Below, in pieces: positions 48,932 to 59,946 of a stretch of 64,000 bases of DNA. Numbering within the stretch: the first letter of the stretch is position 1; each line of letters begins with the position of its first letter. The stretch comes from Cantharellus purpuraceus (taxonomy: Eukaryota > Basidiomycota > Agaricomycetes > Cantharellales > Hydnaceae), in assembly GCA_025174535.1 (NCBI GenBank), contig JALBUN010000032.1, positions 1 to 64,000 of the forward strand, in the 5' to 3' direction. Both the position numbers and the translations under genes were made by a program. The notes under the pieces are model-generated. The model worked only from the letters and a program-made list of their open reading frames with translations. It had not been told where the DNA came from and did no database searches.

Positions 48932-51515
48932 CCCATTGAGTGTCACAGTCGCAAGACAATAGCTTCCAGGTTGTTGAAAACCTCCTGGATAGGTTACATG
49001 ATATTCCCAATTTCGGGACACAACAATGTACCCAGTGCTAAAACCGAAGCATTAACAAGGAGGGTTGACATTAGTGTTGGGGTATATGCAGTTCTAAACT
49101 ACTTCAAATAAGGACTATCATTTAGTAGTTTAAAGGTATTTCAAATGTTCTATTGAATGTACTTATATTTCGCCTTTTTGTGTATTTGAGCCCACAAGTG
49201 TACACAAGGGGTCGGTTGCTGATATAATCTGTCATTCAACTCCAATGAGCGAACGATGCGTGCATTACATAATCATCAGAGTTTGCGCACTTCAGCCAAA
49301 AGCGGCCACAGAAGGTTCTGACACCTTCCTGGACCTTCCACAAGGTTCCCCAGCCATCTCTTTCCTTCCAGGGGCTTCCCTAAGCACCAGGAATGTTCTC
49401 TGATTAGTTACATAAGCTAGATAGTCCATGTATATAAAAAGGGCTGCAACAGCAGTGCAATAAATAAGATATTTTTACCACACACACACAGCAGTGTCTA
49501 CTCAAGCATTGAGTAATCATCACATAAGCATCACGCTTATATCAGCTACTCTTAGTGTATATTAACTTTGATTGACTCTTGGAGAAGCCAGAAGTTATTA
49601 TATTACAAGCGCAGCAGGCTCTAATATTAATCAAACTCAGAGAAGAGGTTAATACGGAGTAACTGATTAGTAATTAACACACTACAAGCCCACTCGGAGC
49701 AGTAACTTGAAGTGTATTAATTGTTATTCATTGATCAAGAACCTTACACGTGTAATTGAGACTCTGAGGTTAGTCAAATTATCACGTATCGGGCTATTGG
49801 TTATAATCAAGAATCTTGCACGTTTAATTGAGACTCTGAGGTTAGTCAGGTTAATACATACTAGGCTATTGATTGGTCAAGAATACTGCACGTTTAATTG
49901 AGACTCTGAGGTTAGTCAGGTTAACATGTACTTTGCTATTGATCGGTTGGTTCAATTGTGGGCATTTCAATAAATCAACAACACAGTCTATTAACTCGCC
50001 TCTTTGAGATGAGATTAATATCCCTTGACTGTTGATTCTATCACGGATAAACACGTACAGTGAATATGCTTGTTCAGAAGGAAGTGTTCAAGTGCATATC
50101 TATCTTTTTACGTTGAAGGGATTATTGTTAGCTTTAATCCACTCAACCCATGGTACTAAGGCACTAGGTTACTTCCCCCTTTGAAGTATCTGAACCCTTG
50201 AACGCCTGTCAATCTTTGACTTTACATTGCATCAGCAGTAAAGTGTGAACTACACGTGACAAGCATAAATCTCTATTGCTTCACTTCCTGTGGCAACATT
50301 GATTGTGATTGCTCACCGGAGTATAATTTCTTAATTGGGTTCTCTGTTAAAATAGTTTCAAGCTTATTGCTAGCCTTGAAAGGTCATACATCCTCGGGCT
50401 AAACTTAGATTGTGATTAACACCACAGTTTAGGTTGAAGTTCACGGTTCCAAAACAATTAGTGCAATTCAGATTGTTACTCTCTCAACAGCTAGCTGCCA
50501 CTCCACATTTAAAAACTGAGCCCCAGAGTATGTTCATGCCCCGATATCCTGCATTGTTCTCTTTCTGACTGCATTTCTCTGGTGTTTTCTCAGGCTTTTT
50601 TTGTGTGAATAGGGGAGAGAGAAAACATGTATTCTACTCATGCAGTAGGTACCAATGTTATTAGGCTGAGTCTTGTATAGTAACAGAATACCCTTGGGTT
50701 CAAGACCTGTGATTGCATCAGAATCTGCGTGTTCCTGATGCAATTTTAATGTCATTGCATACAATGGGTAGTTGATTGATGCAACTCAGAAGATAAGAAA
50801 TGCAGCTTGCTTAGATTGCGGTACCTCACTACCTATACGAACAGGGAGGACATAGTGGGCCAGCTCCAGCCATCTAATGGACTGGACTGCCTCACTTTTC
50901 CCAGCGTGATCTCTAACCATTTACATGAAAAATCTGCCTTCTTTGTTACCCCCATTCTTGAGTAACTCAACGGGGTGAAATGTTATTGTGACCACTACTA
51001 GAATGCAAATAGTGCTTGGCTCAGCTGTGAAGAGTGTCCTTGACAACTCTGTGTCTCTACTCAGCTGCTCCACATGAATAATATTGCACTCCAATCCCTG
51101 AATTCAAATATTGTTTTCTGCTGTATAGCTAACCTCCATGGCGCTCCACAGCAACCACATGTCACTCAGGTGTATGTTAGTAACCAGTCTCGTGCCCTCA
51201 GAGAGCCTCGGAGTCAACCAAAACTGAGGACCTCAATAGGCTTGAATATTATAGTGTGGATGTGTGCAAACTGCTCTACTAGGACGCTTATTCAGAAATA
51301 CAACAAATACGTATGTCCCATGGGTATGCCAGGGAGTGGGGCGCAGTGGGCACTGGCTCTTGGGACATTGACCCCAACGTATCCTGCGGTTGGGAGCCGT
51401 CCCCGAGCCACGCCTCAGAGAGACCTGACCCTTCCCAGCCTTGAAGGGCCTCTCTCAATGTCGCTCTGAGAATGGTAGAGTCAGTCCACTGTATCATGTG
51501 ACAGTGAAGATCGCC
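48932..51515. other. AT-rich 2.6-kb region, possible LTR remnant
   Basis: No supported coding gene. From 49075 the sequence starts TGTTGGGGTAT and contains a TATATAAAAAGGG box (about 49432-49444) and AATAAATAAG (about 49470), wording like a fungal long terminal repeat. I could not define a matching CA end, a target duplication or a second copy. A 71-bp tandem repeat follows at 49732-49945. Confidence 0.25.
49732..49945 (+). repeat. About 71-bp tandem repeat, three units
   Basis: AATTGAGACTCTGAGGTTAG recurs at 49754, 49826 and 49896, preceded each time by TCAAGAA-CTTGCACGT. The period is 70-72 bp. Function unknown. Confidence 0.9.
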
Positions 51516-51959
51516 TTACTCATCCACTTCCGACGCACCCGTCACGGGTAGGTCGTCGATCGACGCCTCTCCGAAGGTCATGTTGTCGGGGTCGTCCAGT
51601 AATGGGGTCCTGAAGTGGAGAACAAGTGAGTGGTGCGCCTTAGACATTGAAATTGCTTGTTGACATACACTAGACGAATTGGCGCCTCTTGGAAGGCCCC
51701 GACACCACTGCCGTTTGGGAATGCAACCCTGAAGTTGAGAGCAATGTAAGTAGCTTTCCATGGACATGTCAGTCATTAGACATACGAGGGATCGGTTGCG
51801 GTGAGGGCTTCGAGTGCATCCTCTGAAGGTGCATAGTTGTAGCCGTTTTCAAAAGTAGGACTGCAGGTGAAATGAATACAAGTCGTCGCCAAACGGACAA
51901 GCAGGGGCGAGATGTGAATGGTCCGGCAATGTCACTCACTTTGAGGGATACTGGTTCAT
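51516..51959 (-). CDS. Small unknown protein, four exons, about 82 aa
   Basis: Not recognised. Four short exons splice into one clean frame. The start is MNQYPS (51959). Exon 2 gives PTFENGYNYAPSEDALEALT, exon 3 VAFPNGSGVGAFQEAPIRL, and exon 4 VTPLLDDPDNMTFGEASIDD and VTGASEVDE, stop at 51516-51518. All three introns have GTGAGT or GTATGT donors and CAG acceptors, and every junction restores frame, which is unlikely by chance. Acidic, no membrane span, no Cys. It may be the whole gene or the 3' part of a larger one. Confidence 0.6.
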
Positions 51960-52982
51960 GTTGTATGACATAGGTAGTATCAGTAGATGTGAGAGTAGGT
52001 TGCTGTGGGGAGTGAAGGGTTGACGTGAGACAAGGAATTGTCCCGCCCTTATATCTGCTATTGAGAGCTTTGATTACAGGATCATGTGAGTGTGCCAATT
52101 GTGCGTGTAAAGGGGGTGGGGTCCTTGAGGCAACCTTAAGGGACCGATTTGGTCAGGACATGAGATACTGGACCTCATTTAGGGAATGCTTACATGATCC
52201 TGGCCGGTAATGGTGTTTGTCTGACCCATCCTTCTGGATTGTTTGCTGGTTTGTGAATTCACTAGGGCAAATTCGGTCTAACGCGTTCACCGGAGCACAC
52301 ATATCAAGAGGCATGTATCAGGTGTTCAATCTTCCTTTATTCTCGCATCCGGCCATCCAGACTTCTTCGAAGTGAGTCGATGGCTTCCACTGTCATGCAA
52401 GACTTCATTTGCTGCCTTGGCTATGCAGCGTCCCGCTTCTTTGTGGAAATAGCGTGCTTCTTTGTCGAATTAGGATATACCCGTGCTCGGCACAGGCAGG
52501 CTGCAATATCCTATCTCGATGACAATTTTTATGACCGGATGTAGTCATTGGTAGCCGGGATCGCGATCCCACCCAGGCCGGACAGTTAGGGTTTGATAAA
52601 TATAGCACACGATACCTCAATTGTTGTCTCGATTTTCCGCTGTAGATACATCTTCGGTCGCAGGGGCAACGTTAGCACGTGGATGTCCCTGAAGTGGGGA
52701 CCCGATCTTACATGTCGCCGAGCAACAGAGATTATCAAGCTTTCTGTTATCTTAGCCATTCAGACCTTTCAAATGTATCCCTCTGCACTTGGGCTATGAG
52801 ATCCGAGTCAAAGGTGGGGGCGGAGGTGGTGAGGTGGGAATTGTAGTAGTGGGTCATGGGTGGTACAGGTGCAAGGGCATCGCCGCCAAGGATAAGCTTG
52901 AGTCGAGGATTTGGACTTGGGGACTTCCAACCAACGTTGACCAGAAGTATATAAATAACATGATGCATGAGTAAATGAGTAA
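51960..52982. other. 1-kb region without a supported gene
   Basis: No motif-bearing frame on either strand. A G-rich stretch occurs near 52812-52835. Confidence 0.4.
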
Positions 52983-55053
52983 ATGAGAAGCTTGCCGAGT
53001 GATCGAAGGTGGCTGGTGGATAGGGAGGAGGAGAGGGAGGAGAAGGAGAAGGAGAGGAAGGAGCGGGAAGAGGAAAAGGTACGTTCTCATACTGAATATT
53101 CCAGACAATTTCATATTAATGATAATATTTCTTCACCGCAGCAACCATTCGCAACCTCCGCATCGAACTCTCCACCCTACGGGACGAGCTCACTGATCTC
53201 CAAGAGGCCCACTCCACCCTCCACATCTCACACCATCAATTCCCAGAAATCACGTCCTCGAACTCACACGACAAGCGGCCGTGGTCGAGGAAGAACTCAC
53301 CACCGCGCGGCATCTCGCAGACGAGCATGAGCCCCACGCACGGGCTTTACGCGCACAGCTTGAGACGCTGACCGCCAGGAAGGATGTGACGGGTGCGGAG
53401 GAATGTTCTGATAACGCTGCAAGTTTGGCGGGTCGTCTGGGATGAGCTGCATCTCCGAATCTCGCACACGCGCGCCCTCGAGACAACGAACACACAGCTC
53501 ATGGGCGAGCTGGTCTCCCTGAAAGAGCGACACACCAGTATCGAGGTGCTGCGCGAGGAGAAGCGGGACTTGGAGCGCAAGACCCGGGCGGCGGAGGAGT
53601 TGAGGGAGCGCGTGGCGGTTCTGGAGGCTGAGGTAGAGGCGGGGAGGGTGGATCGGGAGCAGTGGGCGCAGTGGGCGCTGATGCAGCAGCCGGGGGACGT
53701 GGGTGGTGCGGGTACGGGTGCGGGTGCGGGGGCTCTGCCACCGAGTGTGAGCGTGGGTCAAGATTTGGCAGAGTTGAGGTTGCGGAATGCGTTGCTCCAG
53801 GAGGAGCATGGTGCAGTGGCGGCGGCTCTGCGGCTGCATGGGGCGGAGCTGGAGGATACGATGAGAAGGGGCGAGGAGGCTGTAGAGCGTGTGGCGCTGT
53901 TGGAGAGTGACTTGAAGGAGTTGAGGCATCATAGCATGAGACGGGATGGGAGGCTACAGTTGGCAGAGAGGGAGGTGTGGTTTTTGAAGGCACTTGTGGC
54001 AAGCTTCAATGCGGAGGAGTCTGCTACGGCTTCTGAGCAGGATGAGGCAAAGCTGAAAAGGATCCAGAATTTGGAGGAGGTGGTTGAGAAGCTTAAGAGT
54101 GACAACGATCAGTTGGAGCGAGAGGTGCTTGCGCTCGGGGGTGGAATGAGGCACGGGTCGAGCGGGACCGAGTTGATGCATCATTTGAAGAGGAACAGGC
54201 GCGACGAAAGGCGTTAGAGCAAGGTATGTTACAAAACTACATTGGTTCAGCCCCGCACTATCCACTCACCGTCATCTCCCAGAAATTACGGAAGCACAGA
54301 CTGTCAACACCAAAACCCTGGAGAAAGTCGAGGAGCTGGAACAAACGCTCTTCGAGCTCCGCAGCGAGTTGCATCGGGTGTCCATGTGCCCCCCAATGTG
54401 CGTGTGTTATCCCTGCGTGACAACCCTTCGCAAAGTTGGACGGATCTGCGGCAAGAGGTGGTGGACCGTCCGAGAATGCGGCGCTATTGCGGTGGCTGGA
54501 AGAGCTTGGGTGGTCAGGCTGGTGGAGAAATGGTTGGGGAGTCAGCTTCTGGTGGAGGCCATCTTGTGTCACGAGAGAGCTGGGAGAAGGAGCACAAGGA
54601 AATGTGTGATTTGGAAGAAGTCGTGAAGCAGAAGGAGAAGCGGTTGTTAAGACTGCAACAGGCATGTTTGCGTCGTGGTTTACATCGGTCGCTCTACACT
54701 AATGTTTACCCATCGCCTACCTCCTGTGTACAGGTTTTCAGTAGCAAAGCCCAAGAATTCAAAGACACAATCGCCTCTCGGGTTCAAGGTTTCGCTAACG
54801 GCCAAGTCAAGGTGACTTACCAGTACGACCTCAACACTTCCTTTGTGTTCCAGCCGACCCCGAAGACAGAGGATGACGACGAGGGGACACGGATGCAGCT
54901 TGTGGGCGCGGGGGACTCGAGTTTGCCGGATTTGGCGAGGACAGTGGATTATTGGGTGCAGCAGCGGATGTGTGTATACCGGGTTTGATGGCAAGCGTGT
55001 GTTATGATAAGGCAAGGAAAGGGCAGGCACAGGCGTGGAAGGTCTCGGCTTGA
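52983..55053 (+). pseudogene. Frameshifted copy of spindle-checkpoint gene MAD1
   Basis: Mad1 is a long coiled-coil protein that recruits Mad2 to kinetochores. Here recognisable pieces follow one another in several frames: TIRNLRIELSTLRDELTDLQ (53148), LELTRQAAVVEEELTTARHL (53256), SIEVLREEKRDLERKTRAAE (53540), ASFNAEESATASEQDEAKLK (54000), DASFEEEQARRKALEQ (54175), GVHVPPNVRVLSLRDNP (54377), VFSSKAQEFKDTIASRVQGF (54734), VTYQYDLNTSFVFQP (54810) and, after a shift at about 54972, PGLMASVCYDKARKGQ to 55053. The C-terminal RWD-like domain order is that of Mad1. At least five frame changes lack splice signals, so this looks like a decaying, probably 5'-shortened copy. Sequencing indels are an alternative, though the other genes here are clean. 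Confidence 0.72.
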
Positions 55054-56577
55054 CGTTGTGAAGACGTGCTGCCAGATGTTTTTTTTTTTTTTGGTTAGGG
55101 TGAGGTGAGGACAGCTGTAGAATCCAGAACGGGTATTGGTTGCTCAAGGCAGACGTGTGATTCTCCCCCATTCTTTCCTTAAGGCAAACTTTACTTGGAA
55201 TTTTGGTGAAACAGTCCGCTGCGAGTCTTTTTCACCGTCTGGTTGGAGTCCTGTGCCTGTAGGGGGGATTGAGCATGGGTTTCGGACATCATCGTCTACT
55301 TCACGGGAAGAGAGGGCTCACTTTCATTTGGGGTGACGAAGACCTTGATCCTGGACTGCTGTTTGCTTTGCCAATCGTCGACGCCTCCCTCTACACCCTG
55401 CCAGGTGATGCTCCACATGGTGGACAACTATGTTGTTTTCCCCGCGTTTGGGAGTATTGTCTTAATAATCTGGAACATCGAAATCCATGCGCTGCGTAAC
55501 TTGAATCGACTGTATCGTCATTCCACCGACCGCAAGGTGACAGCTCCATCAGCCATGAAGACATTGACCCAATCTCAGTGAATCGAACGCAAGAAAGAAC
55601 CGCCTCACCTGCTCGAGGAATGTTTTCCATCAAATGTTGGAGTCAATCGTCGTGGTGATCAGCTAACAGTGCCATTTGGAGTAGTTGATGTCGCAGGTCC
55701 TGATCTGTGCGGTCACAATTGGCAGTCAGCACAGAAGTCAGTGCCATGGCTCCGAACAAAGTTTGCTATGCAATGAATTCACAGGCTGTGAACATCTAGC
55801 ATGATCACGTAGCAAGGGTCGTGCTTTCACTCGCTTGTGCGTCACGTGCTTTTCGTTATTCTTGTACCAATGAACGTTGAAGGCGTGTTGCCAGAGATAT
55901 GAGCGATAGGGTCTACAAGGCAGTGGTGGTATGTATTGGAAGAGCACATGAGCCAATGGCATGTGCCTACATCATTTGGCGGACTGGAATGTGTTGTTTC
56001 AGCAGCTAGTCACCATTGCTCTCAAACCAGTTGAATGCACGTGTGGTCCTGCACTTGTGATTATCACTTGTCTATTTCGCTACGCTGTGTTTCAGGGAGC
56101 CAAGCATTGCGGCCGAGAGTGCCAGAATCGGGTGTGAGCAAAAAGACACCTTATTATATAGGAACGTTATGAATAGAATGAGAAAAATATATTCAAACAG
56201 TTTTTTCGATCTTGCAATGGAAAAATAGATGGCCGATTTTGGTGTGAAGGGTGAGGGTACAGCGGAAGGAAATACGCGAGGGTGTAGATGGTCTGTGGAG
56301 GGAAGCACAACCTGCGAAATGGGAACATGCACGAACGGGTGCGAGCGCGCGATATTTGATGGTTAGTTTAGCCATCTTGTCATCTGTATCCGATCAGGGG
56401 ACCCTGCCGCCTTGTCCCTTACATCATTTGACGTGTGGTGCGTTGCCAGAGTTGCTGGTCACGTGGCCATTCCATTCACTGGCATTCGGTCAAAGCCTTC
56501 TCAGCTTCTCGGGCAATGGGTTTTCTTGGTCGGTTGCAAGTTTCCACGAGGCATCGATCTTGCTGCAAGTCATTCAA
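55054..56577. other. 1.5-kb region without a supported gene
   Basis: It contains a T-run (55079-55092) after the MAD1 copy. Short frames (for example 55269-55499) are unsupported. Confidence 0.45.
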
Positions 56578-57528
56578 ATGTTCGACTTTATCAAGACCTA
56601 CATTTACAACTTCTTCAAACTATACCCAAGGATGTATGAAGGACGCAGAGACCATTCATACGTCCCCATCCTCAATTACGATTTGAACTACACCCCGAAG
56701 CACTTTTTCCAAACAATTTGCGATGCCAATCCTGATTCTAGGACTCAATACCATGTCAGACAACTGATATGGTACAAGGAAACCTCTGGCTCCTACCACG
56801 AGTTCACCCTCGCAGAACTCTCTGATTCTTCTACCCTACTCGTGGAGAGAAGGCCTTCCCGGGGTGCTGAACCCAAATTCATCATATCAACCTGATTACC
56901 CTCCCCGTCAAACAGCACCATTTTCGCACTCGATACAATCTATTGCATGTCAAAGTCCTCTTCCACGCTTGCAACTCGTCTCGCCTCTTGTCCCGCTGAA
57001 CAGGTTGGTCAATACAACTTCAAGAACTTTCCCTTGTTGGAATTTGCGCGGCTTTTGGCCGTTATCTCACAACAAAAGCCTCACTATGTGATCAACAAGA
57101 CAATGTGCTATTGGTTTGCATCGAGCATTGTAGGCATCGCGAGAAAAGAATTTGGTAACGACACTATTGATCCAACAACTCCCTTCCTGGCTGGAAGCTG
57201 GAAATTGTTCAAGGACAAGGTTGACGTAAAGGAGTTAGAAGGGATACAGGAGATATACGTCAAGGAGCGGGCTTTGGATCCAGAGCCTATTGGACCCAGG
57301 GAAGCCCAGTGGCGACAGGAGTTGAATGAGACGAAGGCGAATGCGGAGCAGGAGTTGAATGAGACAAAGGCAAATGCGGAGCAGAAGGTGAAAGAAATCG
57401 AGGCAAATGCGGAGCAGAAGGTGAAAGAAATCGAGGCAAAGTGGAAAGAGATGGTGGGGGAGAATCAGAAACAGATTGAAGGACTACAACGTGCCTTGGA
57501 GAAAGCCAACCGTCGTGCAGGTCAATAG
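56578..57528 (+). pseudogene. CYWFA-type basidiomycete unknown protein with one in-frame stop
   Basis: The start MFDFIKTYIYNFFKLYPRMY (56578) opens a frame with VPILNYDLNYTPKHFFQTI and WYKETSGSYHEFTLAELSDS. It stops at a TGA at 56893-56895 after GAEPKFIIST. Without any shift, the same frame continues LPSPSNSTIFALDTIYCMSK, AEQVGQYNFKNFPLLEFARL and HYVINKTMCYWFASSIVGIA, then a coiled-coil tail to 57528. Proteins with this CYW(F/Y)A block are common as unknown proteins in Agaricomycetes. The stop is probably a point change (CGA to TGA), or it lies in an intron I cannot define. A second product starting at the ATG at 56947 is possible. Confidence 0.62.
57319..57450 (+). repeat. 33-bp coding repeat, four units (11-residue coiled-coil repeat)
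   Basis: Units at 57319, 57352, 57385 and 57418 encode ELNETKANAEQ twice and then KVKEIEANAEQ and KVKEIEAKWKE. The 11-residue period gives an extended right-handed coiled coil rather than a heptad coil. The first two units are almost identical in DNA, so the duplication is recent. Confidence 0.9.
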
Positions 57529-58844
57529 GTCCGTAATTTCTCTGCTTTTTCTAGCTGTTTGTACTTACTGGCACACAAAGGGCACACGTCTATCTTCACC
57601 ATAGCGAACGAGAGCATACCCATCTTATGGAAAGAAGCCAGGAGCAAATTTCCAAGGATATATCCATGTAATATGCCATTCAACTGCTCATACAGCTATC
57701 TGCTGCCTGTGCGGTTTCCGTTGCAATAACTCAACTAGTCTCGAATTGTTTATATGAGTGTGGGAAGAACGACAACGCAGTGGAACCGCCGAACAAGGAG
57801 GACGAAGATTAGTCACCTTCAGCGCATAAAGGTAGTAAAGAAAAAACACGTCACAGAAGGACTTGAGTGTGAAAACAAATCATCATTGTATATGTACTAG
57901 GCATCCTTAAAATTTGCGAATCTGAGACACTTGGTCACACCGTGATCGGAATATGAAGCTGCTCAAGGTGCTGGTCCTCTTCATCGATGGAGTCGCCATG
58001 ATATTGGAGAGATGATTGCAATAATTCAAAGACTTATCGATACTCTGGAAATTCTCCACTCGGCCCACGAACAGCGGCAGCAGAGCATGAGGATCACAGT
58101 GATTGCCGTGACCACACTGACGCAACCGGCAACCCATTGTCACGGTTCCTTACCCATGTTTGCCATTCGTGTCTCCAGCTACAAACATTACAAGTACGGG
58201 ATTTATACTTATTCCTTACATCGTCCTGGTTTTATAGATCCGATCCAACCTGCTGTCGGTGATCCAATGTTGGGAGAAAAACAGACTCTAGGTTTCATGG
58301 GCGTCACGTATTCGTTGGAGGCGATGCAGCACATTTCTGGAGGGCATACGTACGAGATGACCGCTTTGCAAATGGGTCGTTTAGCTCCATCTTAATGCTA
58401 TTTGGGTATGACGCCGCTGCTGCCGGAAGACCTGGGAAAGTGAGCGGAGATGGTGATTCTGGGATGCTGTGCCCATCAGAGCTGTTGCAAAAGGAATCGA
58501 AGAGGCCATGGTTAGAAGGGGAAGATCGGTGACAGCTGTAAGCTGTTGCCCTGCCCGCTATCCTGGTCTTATCTTGCGAGAGCTGATACTCTAACACTGA
58601 TTTGATACGACAGCTCACTGCACTACTTGGGATAGGCGCATCCTTTGGGGTGTGCTGGTTTGGATATTCGAGCGTGCCAATGATCACGAGTCCCTTGTGT
58701 CTCGTCGCGGAAGATAAAAAAAAATTGACATGTTCAACACATCGATATGGCATCTCGAAGTTGACATGAGCGAATTTGGATGTGTATGGACCATGTCTAC
58801 CTTACCATGCCCATTCTTGTTTCTCTCAACCAGACGGAACCCGC
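57529..58844. other. 1.3-kb region without a supported gene
   Basis: A 127-codon plus-strand frame (58012-58395) has no recognisable domain and no splice context. I leave it uncalled. Confidence 0.4.
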
Positions 58845-58963
58845 TGCACAACAGCAATGGTGAACTCGAAATGGCAACCCTCGCCCCCAACAACTCCTAC
58901 GTTAATGATGGGATACTCTATATCGTCCCGGCGCTCACATCTGACGTCATTGAAATCACCAAC
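58845..58963 (+). pseudogene. Short fragment resembling a GH16 glucanase
   Basis: The frame reads NGELEMATLAPNNSYVNDG and then LYIVPALTSDVI, wording typical of fungal glycoside hydrolase 16 proteins near the start of their catalytic domain. Nothing before or after continues the domain, so only a remnant is present. Confidence 0.4.
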
Positions 58964-59037
58964 TTTGTTGACAGAAGAGAATGTTGTGAACCTCAATGTG
59001 CCAGCGATCGTGATGTAGCACAACGCAGCCAAGGCAG

Positions 59038-59465
59038 AGGCATCTACTACCGCAAAAGCAAGCACCTTCACAAGCGTCTCGTCGTCACCTCTTCTCTTAT
59101 GATGCTCTTTGGCACCATCGTCAGTGAACACATATACCCATCCCGCTCCCCTCACCCGCCTTCCCTCTAGCAACTCGCCATCGACTTTTCCCGCATCCTC
59201 GAGGGCTTCATCGCGCAGTGCGATGCCAAAGGAGGCCCCGTCGCCTCCTTTAACAAGCTCGTCATCTGGTCCATGACTTCAAAACAGCCATATTCGTCTT
59301 CCAGACTGTCCTTGCCGACAGCTTTGCCGTGAGTGGCCCCCCATTTTTCCCTTCGCCTTTCCTCCCCCGGGCTCATCCGCCTGCAGACTTACCGGTGTTA
59401 TGTCGTCTGGAACCGTCTATGGGTCATCGCACTTCCTGCACTTTCCGTCGTCTCCACCCTAGGCC
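59038..59465 (+). pseudogene. Remnant of a multi-span membrane protein
   Basis: Three exon-like pieces in order: RKSKHLHKRLVVTSSLMMLF (to a GTCAGT donor at 59120), QLAIDFSRILEGFIAQ (from 59171) and TYRCYVVWNRLWVIALPALS (from 59387, after CAG). This matches the middle of a basidiomycete seven-span membrane protein. In the second piece the frame breaks after KLVIWSM; the expected FKTAIFVFQTVLADSFA follows only after a shift. Neither end is present. Partial decayed copy. Confidence 0.55.
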
Positions 59466-59708
59466 CATCCTATGTCTGTGCCCAACATATATACGTCCCG
59501 CTAACCCGGCCTCGCGCACAGTGCCCGGTATCAGCGTCATGTACAACTGCGCTTTTGCATGATGGTGACATGTTCGCCGTGACACAGTGCAGCATTCGTC
59601 GAGAACCTTTTGTAAACATATTGCAAATTGCATAAAATTTGATCGGGCCTGCCCAATGAAAAAACAAGTATATCGCATACATATTCAAAAATCAAGTTAT
59701 TTCAGAGG

Positions 59709-59946
59709 CAGTCCCAGTGTTTGATGTGAATATATATTCAAATTCCCCCACGCTCAGTGCTCCCAGTCACATGGTAGTATGAGAGTTCTGGAAATGATGG
59801 TTTCCTGTAAACGTGTCCATAACTAGCCGAACATAACGGAGACTCAGTCCCAGTGTTTGATGTGAATACATATTCAAATTCCCCCACGCTCAGTGCTCCC
59901 AGTCACGTGGTAGTATGAGAGTTCTGGAAATGATGGTTTCCTGTAA
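59709..59946. repeat. 102-bp direct repeat (59709-59810 and 59845-59946)
   Basis: CAGTCCCAGTGTTTGATGTG through TGATGGTTTCCTGTAA occurs twice, 136 bp apart, differing at about two positions. The right copy contains the stop codon and last codons of the DUF6533 gene, so the left copy is a duplicated gene end. Confidence 0.95.

Noticed and set aside
51074..51469. 131-codon plus-strand frame
   Set aside because: No recognisable features; overlaps AT-rich and GC-rich halves with different composition.
53297..54002. Long minus-strand frames rich in Pro, His and Ser
   Set aside because: Shadows of the GC-rich coiled-coil (MAD1-like) sequence on the plus strand.
55100..55115. GGTTAGGGTGAGG as telomere-like word
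   Set aside because: Single occurrence without repeats; expected by chance.
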